A stretch of DNA of 64,000 nt from Bretschneidera sinensis (taxonomy: Eukaryota; Streptophyta; Magnoliopsida; Brassicales; Akaniaceae): NCBI GenBank assembly GCA_023935145.1, contig CM043700.1:65056620-65120619 (forward strand), in the 5' to 3' direction. Each line of letters starts with the position of its first letter. Positions within the stretch are counted from its first letter, which is position 1. The notes under the pieces are model-generated. The model was given only the letters and a program-made list of their open reading frames with translations. It ran no database searches and was not told the DNA's origin. Shown one piece after another: positions 8,736-21,526 of the stretch. The translations under genes were made by a program, and so were the position numbers.

Positions 8736-11700
8736 CAGCCTTATATGACGTGAACATTTTGCTCTCGAGCTTGGACTCAGCGATGTCGTTAATCATTATC
8801 CAAATGGGAGGTAAACATGAGCTCGAGTTTTGACATGTCACTATGAGCATTCGGTGGCTCGATTGAGTCAAATTTTCTTGGGCCGAGGGAAATTGAAATG
8901 GGCCGTTTTGCTATTTGTGTGAACGACGTGCCGTTACAACTTTTTGTTGGGAAACTACATGGCATTTTGAGGGATGGGAGGGTTACTGGGTTTCCCCAAA
9001 ACAGAACCAAGAAATTTTTAGCGCTTTTTAAAAAATTAAAATTATCATCATAATTTTTCAAAAATTGTTAAAAGTATATTTTAAATGGATTTATATTCTA
9101 TTATATGGTATAAAACAAATTATGAAATTTGTACGGATCTTAAACCGAAATCAATACTGCTACTTTGCTCGGGTTCCGTTTGTATTATTATAAAATCATT
9201 GATGAAAAATAAAGTCAAATGTAAATTGATGTTTTTATGTTGTTTGAATGAGAGTTTTACATGGAAAACTGTTTTACACAAAAATATAATCATTTTAAAG
9301 TAAAAAAAAAAAATTTGATTTACCGAGTCTTTTGCTATGAGTTATTTTACAACTGAAAGAAAAATGATTCTTACTATGTAAAATGATCTACTTTTTATAT
9401 TTTTACATGTTACACCATTAAAATATATTTTAATTTATTGTTATTTTTGCAAAACAGTTTACTTTTTTTTGAAACCAAAAACTGAAACTAGGTCTAACAG
9501 TACGACCTTATATCACGTGAACATTTGGCACTCGAGCTTAGAATAAGCGATGTCGTTAATCATTATCCAAACTAGAGGTAAACAAGAGCTTGAGTTTTGA
9601 CATGTCACTATGAGCATTTGGCGGCTCGATCGAGTCAAATATTCTTAGGCTGAGGGAAATGAAATTGGGCCATTTTGCTATCTGTGTGAACGACGTACTG
9701 TTATCACTTTCAGTGGAGAAACTACTCGCCATTTTGAGGGCTGGGTGGGTTACTAGGTTTCCTTAAAACAGAACCAAGAAATTTTTAGGGCTTCTAAAAA
9801 AATAAAATTATCATCAAATTTTTCAAAAATTGTTAATAGTAAATTCTAAATGGATTTATATTCTATTATACAGTATAAAACAAATTATGAAATTTGTACG
9901 GATCTTAAAGAGATATCAATGTTGTTACTTTACTCGGGTTTCGTTTGTATTATTATAAAATCATTGATGAAAAATAAAGTCAAATATAAACTAATGTTTT
10001 ATGTTTTTTGATTGAGAATTTTACATGGAAAGCAGTTTTACACAAAAATATTATCATTTTGAAGAAAAAATTTTTTTTTGATTTACCAAGTTTTTTGCAG
10101 TAAGTTATTTTACAAGTGAAAGAAAAATGATTCTTACTATGTAAAACGATCTATGTTTTCATTTTTACATGTTACACCTTTAGAATAGATTTTAACTTAT
10201 TGTTATTTTTTCAAAACTGTTTAATTTTTTTGAAACGATATACTAAAACAAGGTCTAACAATACAGCCTTATATCTCGTGAACATTTGGCTCTCAAGCTT
10301 GGACTCAGCGATGTCGTTAATCATTAGCCAAACGGGCGGTAAAAATGAGCTCGAGTTTTCACATGTCACTATGAGCATTCAGCAGCTCGATTGGGTCAAA
10401 TTTTCTTGGGCCGAGGGAAATAGAAATGGGCCGTTTTGCTATTTGTGTGAATGACATGCCGTTACAACTTTCTGTGGAGAAACTACATGCCATTTTGAGG
10501 GATGGGAGGGTTACTAGGATTCCCTAAAACAGAACCAAGAAATTTTTAGCACTTTTTAAAAAATTAAAATTATCATCATAATTTTTCAAAAATTGTTAAA
10601 AGTTTATTTTAAATGGATTTATATTATATTATATGATATAAAACAAATTATGAAATTTTTATGGATCTTAAACCGAAATCAATATTGCTACTTTGCTCGG
10701 GTTCCGTTTGTATTAATATGAAATCATTGATGAAAAATAAAGTCAAATGTCAACTGGTGTTTTTAGGTTGTTTGAATGAGTATTTTACATGGAAAACTAT
10801 TTTACGCAAAAATATAATCATTTTACAGTAAAAAAAAAATGATTTACCGAGTTTTTTGCTGTAAGTTATTTTACAACTGAAAGAAAAATGATTCTTGCTA
10901 TGTAGAATGATCTACTATTTTAATTTTACATGTTACACCATTAAAATATATTTAAACTTATTGTTGTTTTTTCAAAACTGTTTAGTTTTATTTTTTTTTT
11001 AAACCCTAAAATGAATCTAGGTCTAACAGTACGCCCTTTTATCACGTGAACATTTGGCACTCAAGCTTGGAATAAGCGATGTCGTTAATCATTATCCAAA
11101 GTGGAGGTAAACAAGAGCTCGAGTTTTGACATGTCACTATGAGCATTACGCAGCTCGATCGAGTAAAATATTCTTAGGCCGAGCGAAATAAAAATGGGCC
11201 ATTTTGCTATTTGTGTTAATGATGTACTGTTATCACTTTCAGTGGAGAAACTACTTGCCATTTTGAGGGATGGGTGGGTTAGTAGGTTTCCCCAAAACAA
11301 AACCAAGAAATTTTTAGGGCTTCTAAAAAAATAAAATTATCATCATAATTTTTCATAAATTGTTAAAAGTAAATTTTAAATGGATTTATATTCTATTATA
11401 TGGTATAAAACAAATTATGAAATTTGTACAGATCTTGAAGAGAAATCAATGCTGTTACTTTACTCGGTTTCCGTCTCTATTATTATAAAATCATTGATGA
11501 AAAATAAAGTCAAATGTAAACTGAAGTTTTATGTTGTTTGATTGAGAATTTTACATGGAAAACAGTTTTGCAGAAAAATATTAGCATTTTGAAGTAAAAA
11601 AAAAAAAATTTGATTTACCGAGTTTTTTGCAGTAAGTTATTTTACAAGTGAAAGAAAAATGGTTCTTACTATGTAAAATGATCTATGTTTTCATTTTTAC

Positions 11701-14700
11701 AAGTTACACCTTTAAAATAGATTTTAACTTATTGTTATTTTTTCAAAACTGCTAATTTTTTTTTTAAACCACATACTAAAACTAGGTCTAGCAGTACAGC
11801 CTCATATCTCATGAACATTTGGCTCTCGAGCTTGGACTCAGCGAAGTCGTTAATCATTATCCAAACGGGAGGTAAACATGAGCTCGAGTTTTGACATGTC
11901 ACTATGAGCATTCGGCGGTTCAATTGAGTCAAATTTTTTTGGGCTGAGGGAAATAGAAATGGGCCATTTTGTTATTTGTGTGAACGACGTGCCGTTACAA
12001 CTTTCTGTGGAGAAACTACATTCCATTTTGAGGGATGAGAGGGTTACTGGGTTTCCCCAAAACAGAACCAGGAAATTTTTAGTTCTTTTTTAAAAAATTA
12101 AAATTATCATCATAATTTTTCAAAAATTGTTAAAAGTATATTTTAAATGGATTTATATTCTATTATATGGTATAAAACAAATTACGAAATTTGTAAGAAT
12201 CTTAAACCAAAATCAATACTGCTACTTTACTCGGGTTCCGTTTGTATTATTATAAAATCATTGATAAAAAATAAAGTCAAATGTAAATTAATGTTTCTAT
12301 GTTGTTTGAATGAGTATTTTACATGGAAAACTGTTTTATACAAAAATATAATCATTTTAAAGTATAAAAAAAATTGATTTACCGAGTCTTTTGCTGTAAG
12401 TTATCTTAAAATGAAAGAAAAATGATTCTACTATGTAAAATGAGCTACTTTTTTACTTTTACATGTTACACCATTAAAATATATTTTTATTTATTGTTAT
12501 TTTTTCAGAACGGTTTAGTTTTTATTTTATTTTTAAACCATAAACTGAAACTAGGTCTAACAATATGACCGTATATCACGTGAACATTTGGCACTCGAGC
12601 TTAGAATAAGTGATGTCGTTAATCATTATCCAAACTTGAGGTACACATGAGCTTGAGTTTTGACAAGTCACTATGACCATTCTGCGGCTCGATCGAGTCA
12701 AATATTCTTAGGCCGGGGGAAATGAAATTGGGCCGTTTTGCTATTTGTGTGAATAACGTACTGTTATCACTTTCAGTGGAGAAACTACTCGCCATTTTGA
12801 GGGCTGGGTGGGTTACTAGGTTTCCCCAAAACAGAACCAAGAAATTTTCAGGGCTTCTAAAAAAATAAAATTATCATCATAATTTTTCAAAAATTGTCAA
12901 AAGTAAATTTTAAATGGATTTATATTCTATTATATGGTATAAAACATATTATGAAATTTGTACTGATATTAAAGAGAAATAAATGCTGCTACTTTACTCG
13001 GGTTCCGTCTGTATTATAATAAAATCCTTGATGAAAAATAAAGTCAAATGTAAACTGATGTTTTATGTTGTTTCATTGAGAATTTTACATGGAAAGCAGT
13101 TTTACACAAAAATATTATCATTTTGAAGTAAAAAAAGATGATTTACCAAGTTTTTTGCAGTAAGTTATTTTACAAGTGAAAGAAAAATGATTCTTACTAT
13201 GTAAAATGATCTACGTTTTCATTTTTACATGTTACACCTTTAAAATAGATTTTAACTTATTGTTATTTTTTCAAAACTGTTTAATTTTTTTTTTAAAACC
13301 ATATACTAAAACTAGGTCTAACGGTACAGCCTTATATCTCGTGAACAATTGGCTCTCGAGCTTGGACTCAGTGATGTCGTTAATCGTTATTCAAACGAGA
13401 GATAAACATGAGCTCGATTTTTGACATGTCACTATGAGCATTCGACGGCTCGATTGAGTCAAATTTTCTTGGGCCGAGGGAAATGAAAATGGGCTGTTTT
13501 GCTATTTGTGTGAACAACATGCCGTTACAAGTTTTCGTGGAGAAACTACATGCCATTTTGAGGGATGGGAGGGTTCAGAACCCAGAAATTTTTAGTGCTT
13601 TTTAAAAAATTAAAATTATCATCATAATTTTTCAAAACTAGTTAAAAGTATATTTTAAATGGATTTATATTCTATTATATGGTATAAAACAAATTACGAA
13701 ATTTGTACGGATCTTAAACCGAAATCAATATTGCTACTTTGTTCGGGTTCCGTTTGTATTAATATCAAATCATTGATGAAAAATAAAGTCGAATGTAAAT
13801 TGAAGTTTTTATGTTGTTTGATTGAGTATTTTACATGGAAAACTATTTTACACAAAAATATAATCATTTTAAAGTAAAAAAAAATGATTTACCGAGTCTT
13901 TTGCTGTAAGTTATTTTACAAGTGAAAGAAAAAAGATTCTTACTATGTAAAATGATCTACTTCTTTATTTTTACATGTTACACCATTAAAATATATTTTA
14001 ACTTATTGTTGTTTTTTCAAAAATGTTTAGTTTTTTTTTTTTTTTGAAAACCTTAAAATGAATCTAGGTCTAACAGTACGACCTTATATCACATGAACGT
14101 TTGGCACTCGAGCTTGGAATAAGCGATGTCGTTAATCATTATCCAAACTGGAGGTAAACATGAGCTCGAGTTTTAACATGTCACTATGAGCATTCGGCGG
14201 CTCGATCGAGTCTAATATTCTGAGGCCGAGGGAAATGAAAAGGGGCCGTTATCCTATTTGTATGAACGTTGCACTGTTATCACTTTCAGTGGAGAAACTA
14301 TTTGCCATTTTGAGGGATGGGTGGGTTAGTAGGTTTCCCTAAAACAAAACCAAGAAATTTTTAGGGCTTCTAAAAAAATAAAATTATCATCGTAATTTTT
14401 CAAAAATTGTTAAAAGTAAATTTTAAATGAATTTATATTCTATTATATGGTATAAAACAAATTAGGAAATTCGTATGGATCTTGAAGAGAAATCAATGCT
14501 GATACTTTACTTGGGTTCCGTCTGTATTATTATAAAATCATTGATGAAAAATAAAGTCAAATCTAAACTGATGTTTTATGTTGTTTGATTGAGAATTTTA
14601 CATGGAAAGCAGTTTTACAGAAAAATATTATCATTTTGAAGTAAAAAAAAAAAATGATTTACCCAGTTTTTTGCAGTAAGTTATTTTACAAGTTAAAGAA

Positions 14701-17700
14701 AAATGGTTCTTACTAGGTATAATGATCTACGTTTTCATATTTACATGTTACACCTTTAAAATAGATTTTAACTTATTGTTATTTTTTCAAAACTGTTAAA
14801 TTTTTTTTTAAACCATATACTAAAACTAGGTCTAACAGTACAGCCTTATATCTCATGAACATTTGGCTCTTGAGCTTGGACTCAGCGATGTCGATAATTA
14901 TTATCCAAACGGGAGGTAAATATGAGGTCGAGTTTTGACATCTCACTATGAGCACTAGGCGGCTCGATTGAGTCAAATTTTCTTGGGCCAAGGGAAATTG
15001 AAATGGGCCATTTTTCTGTTTGTGTGAACGACGTGCTGTTACAACTTTCTGTGGAGAAACTACATGCCATTTTGAGGGATGGGAGGGTTACTGGGTTTCC
15101 CCAAAACATAACCAAGAAATTTTTAGCGCTTTTAAAAAAATTAAAAATATCATCATAAGTTTTCAAAAATTGTTAAAAGTATATTTTAAATGGATTTATA
15201 TTCTATTATATGGTATAAAACAAATTACTAAATTTGTACAAATCTTAAACCGAAATCAATACTGCTACTTTACTCGGGTTTCATTTGTATTATTATAAAA
15301 TCATTGATGAAAAATAAAGTCAAATGTAAATTGATGTTTTTATGTTGTTTGAATGTGTATTTTACTTGGAAAACTGTTTTACACAAAAATATAATCATTT
15401 TAAAGTATAAAAAAAATTTGATTTACCGAGTCTTTTGCTGTAAGTTATCTTAAACTGAAAGAAAAATGATTCTTACTGTGTAAAATGAGCTACCTTTTTA
15501 TTTTTACATGTTACACCATTAAAATATATTTTAATTTATTGTTATTTTTTCAAGACGGTTTAGTTTTTTTTTTTTAAAACCACAAACTGAAACTAGGTCT
15601 AACAGTACGACCTTATATCACCTTATATCACGTGAACATTTGGCACTCGAGCTTAGAATAAGCGATGTCGTTAATCATTATCCAAACTGGAGGTAAACTT
15701 GATCTCGAGTTTTGACATGTCACTATGAGCATTCGGCGGCTCGATCGAGTCAAATATTCTTAGGCCGGGGGAAATAAAATTGGGCTGTTTTGCTATTTGT
15801 GTGAACGACGTACTGTTATCACTTTCAGTGGAGAAACTACTCGCCATTTTGAGGGCTGGGTGGGTTACTTGGTTTCCCAAAAACAGAACCAAGAAATTTT
15901 GAGGGCTTCTAAAACAATAAAATTATCATCGTAATTTTTCAAAAATTGTTAAAAGTAAATTTTAAATGGATTTATATTCTATTATATGGTATAAAACAAA
16001 TTATGAAATTTGTACGGATCTTAAAGAGAAATCAATGCTGCTACTTTACTTGGGTTACGTCTGTATTATAATAAAATCATTGATGAAAAATAAAGTCAAA
16101 TGTAAACTGATGTTTTATGTTGTTTGATTGAGAATTTTACATGGAAAGCAGTTTTACACAAAAATATTATCATTTTGAAGTAAAAAAAATTATTTACCGA
16201 GTTTTTTGCAGTAAGTTATTTTACAAGTGAAAGAAAAATGATTCTTACTATGTAAAATGATCTGCGTTTTCATTTTTACATGTTACACCTTTAAAATAGA
16301 TTTTAACTTATTGTTATTTTTTCAAAACTGTTTAATTTTTTTTTTAAAACCATATACTAAAACTAGGTCTAACAGTACAGCCTTATATCTCGTGAACAAT
16401 TGGCTCTCGAGCTTGGGCTCAACGATGTCATTAATCGTTATCCAAACCGGAGGTAAACATGAGCTCGAGTTTTGACATGTCACTATGAGCATTCGGCGGC
16501 TCGATTGAGCCAAATTTTCTTGGGCCAAGGGAAATGGAAATGGGCCGTTTTGCTATTTGTGTGAACAATGTGCTGTTAAAAGTTTTTGTGGAGAAACTAC
16601 ATGCCATTTTGAGGGATGGGAGGGTTCAAAACCAATAAATTTTTAGCACTTTTTAAAAAATTAAAATTATCATCATAATTTTTCAAAAATTGTTAAAAGT
16701 ATATTTTTAATGGATTTATATTCTATTATATGGTATAAAACAAATTATGAAATTTGTACGGATTTTAAACCGAAATCAATACTGCTACGTTGCTCGAGTT
16801 CCGTTTGTATTATTATCAAATCATTGATTAAAAATAAAGTCAAATGTAAATTGATGTTTTTATATTGGTTGAATGAGTATTTTACATGGAAAACTGTTTT
16901 ACACAAAAATATATTCATTTTTAAGTAAAAAAAAAATGATTGACCGTGTCTTTTGCTGTAAGTTATTTTACAACTGAAAGAAAAATGATTCTTACTATGT
17001 AAAATGATCTACTTTTTATTTTTACATGTTACACCATTAAAATATATTTTAACTTATTGTTTTTTTTTCAAAACTGTTTAGTTTTTTTTTTTCAAACCTT
17101 AAACTGAAACTAGGTCTAACAGTACAACCTTATATCACGTGAACATTTGGCCCTCGAGCTTGGAATAAGCAGTGTCGTTAATCATTATCCAAACTGGAGG
17201 TAGACATGAGCTCGAGTTTTGACATGTCACTATGAGCATCCGGCGGCTCGATCGAGTCAAATATTCTTAGGCCAAAGGAAATGAAAATGGGCCATTTTGG
17301 TATTTTTACCACTTTCTGTGGAGAAACTACATGCCATTTTAAGGGATGGGAAGGTTACTGGGTTTCCCCAAAACAGAACCAAGAAATTTTTATGGTTTTT
17401 AAAAAAATGAAATTATCATCATAATTTTTCAATAAGTGTTAAAAGTATATTTCAAATGGATTTTTATTTTATTATATGGTATAAAACAAATTATGAAATT
17501 TGTATGGATTGTAAACCGAAATCAATACTGCTACTTTACTCGGGTTCCATTTTTATTATTATAAAATCGTTGATGAAATGTAAAGTCCAATGTAAATTGA
17601 TGTTTTTACGTTGTCTGATTGAGTATTTTACATAGAAAACTGTTTTATACAAAAATATTATCATTTGAAGTTAAAAAAAATGATTTACCGAGTCTTTTGC

Positions 17701-17895
17701 TATAAGTTATTTTATAAGTGAATGAAAAATGATTCTTACTGTGTAAAATGATCTACTTTTTATTTTTAGATGTTACACCATTAAAATTGATTTTAACTTA
17801 TTGTTATTTTTTCAAAACTGTTTAATTTTTTTAAACCATAAACTGAAACTAGGTCTAACTGTACAGCTTTATATCCCGTGAACATTTGGCACTCG
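8736..17895. repeat. Tandem satellite array, ~765-bp monomers in a dimeric higher-order pattern
   Basis: The landmark GATGTCGTTAATCAT recurs at 8782, 9549, 10310, 11078, 11843, 12612, 13373, 14125, 14887, 15664, 16424 and about 17171, spacing 747-777 bp. Odd units read GGACTCAGCG (or close), CTCGATTGAG, TTTTTAGCGCTTTTT and TTAAACCGAAATC. Even units read GAATAAGCG, CTCGATCGAG, TTTTTAGGGCTTCT and TTAAAGAGAAATC. The repeat is therefore a dimer of about 1.53 kb repeated six times. The array is cut by Copia A on the left and Copia C on the right. The last unit is more diverged, with a small deletion near 17300. No gene is evident; recurring 72-73 codon frames on both strands follow from repetition. 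Confidence 0.95.
8782..10309. repeat. First complete dimer (A+B) of the satellite
   Basis: One higher-order unit measured from landmark to landmark. Within each monomer a region of about 230 bp is rich in the word TTTTAC and its complement, including an inverted pair TTTTACAT (9255-9262) and ATGTAAAA (9376-9383). Poly-A or poly-T runs of variable length cause most of the length differences between units. Confidence 0.85.
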
Positions 17896-18068
17896 TGTAA
17901 ACTTTCAGAAAAAATGAATATTTTATGTATTGAATATGAGAACTTTTTTGGCTATATGTACAGAATAATCTTAGCTAATTACAAGGAGATAGAGATAAGA
18001 TAAATATGAAAACTAACTCCTAGAAAATATTAACAAAATTATTTAGTGGGATTCTATCTTTTCAAACA
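17896..18068 (-). repeat. 3' LTR of Copia C
   Basis: Matches the LTR at 21761-21937 from TGTAAACTTTCAG to CTATCTTTTCAAACA, with several substitutions and a small indel. Minus-strand ends are TGTTTG and TTTACA. Confidence 0.9.
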
Positions 18069-18084
18069 CTCCCCCTCAAGCTGG
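18069..18084 (-). other. Polypurine tract of Copia C
   Basis: CCAGCTTGAGGGGGAG on the minus strand directly abuts the 3' LTR, a common plus-strand primer in plant Copia elements. Confidence 0.85.
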
Positions 18085-18120
18085 TGAATATGAATCCTTC
18101 ATTCCCAGCTTGCATATAAG

Positions 18121-18595
18121 TCATTCGAATGCTGCACTATTCAGTCCTTTTGTAAGTACATTAGCAAGTTGATTGTTTGTTGGGACGTACGGTGTGCAGA
18201 TTAATCCGTTGTCTAACTTCTCTTTTATGAAATGTCTATCTACCTCAATATGCTTTGCTCGGTCATGCTGAACAGGATTATGAACAATTTTGATAGCCGA
18301 CTTGTTGTCACAAAATAGCCTCATAGGTCCATCCCACTTAATCTTTAAGTCTTCCAAAATTATTTTGAGCCATAGTAATTCACAAACTCCTTGCTTCATC
18401 GCCCGAAACTCTGCTTCAACACTTGATCTTGCCACTATATTTTGCTTCTTACTCCTCCATGATACAAGATTGCCTCCTAGGAAAGTGCAATAGCCTATCG
18501 TGGATCTTCTATCAACCAGTGAACCTGCATAGTCAGCATCTGTATACGCCTCAAGGACTAACCCTGTGTTTCTTCTAAATAGAATCCCTTTGTCC
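18121..18595 (-). pseudogene. Copia C RNase H
   Basis: The domain removes RNA from RNA-DNA hybrids during reverse transcription. Minus-strand reading gives YTDADYAGSLVDRRSTIGY, SWRSKKQN, RSSVEAEFRAM and FCDNKSAIKIVHNPVQH, then HIEVDRHFIKEKL, the complete Copia RNase H layout including the Asp, Glu and Asp catalytic positions. The frame is open to its end (LTKGLNSAAFE) near 18121. A TAG near 18597 separates it from the reverse transcriptase thumb, so the polyprotein is interrupted. Confidence 0.85.
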
Positions 18596-18637
18596 TAGAT
18601 TAGCCTTTTGGTAATGTAGTATGCGATGGACAACTTG

Positions 18638-19567
18638 TTAATGAACTTCTCTCGGGCTGTGCATAAATTGGTTGACAACACTCATGCCATAAGCAATATC
18701 TGGTCGTGTGTGGGCAAGGTATATGAGCTTCCCAACCAGTCTCTGGTACCTCTCCTTGTCCACAGCTGGATCATCTTTTGCTTTTCCAAGTCTATGATTT
18801 TGTTCAATCAGTGTGGAAACTGGTTTACATGCCGACTTTCCTGTTTCCTTAAGTAGATTAGTCACATATTTCTGTTGTGAGATAAAGATTCCTTCTCTAG
18901 AATGAGCTACTTCAATTCCTAGAAAGTATTTCAACCTCTAAAGTTCTTTTATCTCAAATTCACTGACAAGACATCTTCGTAGAGCTTCCTTCTCTTTCTC
19001 ATCATTTCTTGTGACTATTATGTCAACAACGTACACCAAAAGGGCCGTTACTCCCCCAGCATCTGAGTGTTTTATGAAGAGTGTATGATTGCCCTGACTT
19101 TGATTGTATCTAGTGGCTAGCATCATTTTGGTGAATCTTCCGAACCAAGCTTGTGGAGATTGTTTTTGGCCATAGAGCACATTCCTTAGCTTGCAGACTT
19201 TGCTTCCTATCAGTTGTTGCTCATATCCTAGAGGAATGTCCATGTATATGTCATCTTCTAATTCATTGTGAAGAAAGCCATTTTTTACATCAAATTGCTC
19301 CAAATACCAATTGAAATTAGCAACCAGTGACAACAAAACTCTCACCGTGCTCATCTTAGCTATTGGAGCAAATGTCTCTTGATAGTCCACACTATAGGTC
19401 TGCGTGTATCCTTTCACCATGAGTCTGGCTTTGTATCTTTCAAGAGAGCCATCTAACTTGTATTGTATGGTAAACACCCACTTGCAGCCCACAGCCTTCT
19501 TTCCAGGTGGTAAGTCAACTATTTCCCACGTCCGGTTCTTCTCTAGTGCCTGCATTTCTTCACTCAT
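18638..19567 (-). pseudogene. Copia C reverse transcriptase
   Basis: Minus-strand frame with CKWVFTIQYKLDGSLERYKA, RVLLSLVANFNWYLEQFDVK, FLHNELEDDIYMDIPLGYEQ and SPQAWFGRFTK, typical of Copia RT_2. The catalytic YVDD box reads YVVD (near 19025-19036), losing one metal-binding Asp. After EIKEL a frameshift and stop lead into the thumb segment KYFLGIEVAHSREGIFISQQ and RPDIAYGMSVVNQFMHS. Both the motif change and the break predict an inactive enzyme. Confidence 0.9.
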
Positions 19568-19629
19568 GGCATTTCTCCAATTCTCATTAGATAATGTCTT
19601 AGATAAAGTATCAGGAATATGAATAGAGT

Positions 19630-20241
19630 TTAGATTATTAGAAAGGTCCTATGTGAGGGTAAAAATTTCTCAAAAGAGACGAATTTTGCTAAAGGATATA
19701 ATGGGTGTTTTGTGCATTCTCTTGTGCCTTTCTTAATAGCAATTGGGAGATCATGATCTGGTGTTAATTGAGATTGGTCAAAAATTATATTTACCTCATT
19801 CTCAGGATTAAGAGTTGAAGCTTGGACTTGCATAGGATTAGGATACGAGTCTCTTCTCAATGAATAAGCCTGCACAAATCACATAGAGTCATGCACATAT
19901 CTTATGGACCCACCTACAATGGGTTCAGTGTGGGCAGGTGTGGGTGTTGACACTAGCTGGAATGGTTCGGCCGATACAGGTGGGTCAGCTGGAGCTGGTT
20001 CGGCTGGAATTAGATCAGATGGGGCTGATCCAGTGGACACAACTGACTCACGAGTAGGTAGATCGAGCAGAAACAGATCTCTATCTTTATCTTCACTAAA
20101 TGAAGTCTCCCCCTGAAGATAAGGCTGGTTAAAGTATGGTTTTGTTTCCTCAAAAGTGACATCTATGGAGACAAACAATTTATGTGTAGGTGGATGATAG
20201 TATTTGTATCCTTTCTGGGTGGATGAATAACCTACAAACAC
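19630..20241 (-). pseudogene. Copia C integrase C-terminal region and linker to RT
   Basis: Reads CVFVGYSSTQKGYKYYHPPT then FVSIDVTFEETKPYF, the conserved Copia segment after the integrase core. A proline/serine-rich linker with PAEPAPADPPVSAEP follows. Frames at 19879-20241 and 19630-19875 are separated by a stop. The low-complexity linker explains why an antisense frame also stays open here. Confidence 0.75.
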
Positions 20242-21064
20242 ACACTTAAGAGCCCTTAGATCTAATTTTTCTCTGTTTCGACTATGAACATGGACAAAGG
20301 CAGTGCAGCCGAAGATTCTTGGAGTGAGGTTATTTGTTGTACGAAGGTCGAGATAGAATTAGGACATCATTTCCATTGGTGACTTAAACCCTAGCACTCA
20401 AGATGGTAGACAATTAATCATATAAGAAGCTGTGAGTACGGCTTCCCCCCAATAGTGTTTTGGAACATTTTAGTGAAAGAGAAAGGCTCGGGTTATGGTT
20501 AGAAAGTGACCATTTTTCATCTCTGCCACTCCATTTTGTTATGGAGTATCAACGCAAGAGGATTCATGGATGATTCCCTATTTTTGAAAATATTGAGATA
20601 GAACTTGATTAAAATAATCCCTTGCATTGTTTGATCTAAATCTTTTGATTTTTACCCCAAATTGGTTTCGAATCATGTTGTGGAAGTTTGGGAGTACATT
20701 GCTTACATCTGATTTATGTTTAAGAAGAAAGATCCAAGAAACCCTAGTACAATCCTAAATGAAAGAGACAAACCAATGAGAATGAGATACATTTGGAACT
20801 ATAGAGGGTCCCTATATATCACTGTGAATCAAATAAAACAGAACTAGGCATTTATTATTACTGATTGGAAAAAGGTACACGTTTGTGCTTCGTAAACTCA
20901 CATATATCACAATGAAATTGTTCAACACCTAGACCTCTAAACAAAGTAGGAAACATAGTTTTCAAGATTCCAAAAGATGGATAACCTAGTCTAAAATGGT
21001 GGAGCCAAATGGTGTCTTTATTGGATGATGATAGAAATAATAGAGATAAATTATTTTTGACCAT
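20242..21064 (-). pseudogene. Copia C integrase core, decayed, with pre-integrase finger
   Basis: The pre-integrase finger is readable at 20858-21064 (IWLHHFRLGYPSF ... FHCDICEFTKHKRVPF), followed by a core broken by several stops and frameshifts. Fragments corresponding to SWIFLLKHKSDV and GVAEMKN-like sequence can be followed on the minus strand. It cannot encode a working integrase. Confidence 0.7.
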
Positions 21065-21229
21065 ATGTGACTTGTTTGGTTTATCAAGATAGTAGAGCCC
21101 ATTTCTCTCCTTAGCAAGTCCAATCTTCTTCCCCCAAACCTGGTCCTGAAAAACACATTAAGAAGGATTGAAAAGTATATTATATTTCTTATCATGAGTG
21201 AACTTTTGAATGGATATTAAGTTGGTGGA

Positions 21230-21526
21230 TTACTTTGGGACATGAAGAACATTTTTTAAAGTAAGAGAATGACTGATAGGAATATCTCTTAGACCAGCTA
21301 CAGTAGTTAAAGAACCATAAGCAATTGCTATTTTTCGATTGCTAGGACATGGAGAGTATATGCTAAAATTTAGTGAAGAATGACTCATATGGTCTGTGGC
21401 TCCTGAGTCAATGAACCATAAATTTCTAATAGTTTCATCTGAGACATTTAGTCCTTGAGAAAATGAGAACTTACCTAAGAATGCAAGAGAGCATGAACCA
21501 TTAGGTTTTTCCAACGATCTTCCCAT
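21230..21526 (-). pseudogene. Copia C protease
   Basis: The minus-strand frame contains LWFIDSGATDHMSHSSLNF with an intact DSG catalytic triad, then RKIAIAYGSLTTVAGLRDIP and LTLKNVLHVPK, the standard Copia aspartic protease. It starts at a Met created where the shortened gag joins a linker. The domain itself looks whole, but neighbouring domains are broken. Confidence 0.8.

Noticed and set aside
8736..17895. Treating the satellite frames as a family of small genes
   Set aside because: Frames are not kept in every monomer, occur on both strands and shift with poly-A/T length. Repetition alone explains recurrence, so it is noted only as a test.
8736..17895. CRISPR array
   Set aside because: Repeat units are about 765 bp with no short direct repeats separated by unique spacers, and the sequence is eukaryotic.
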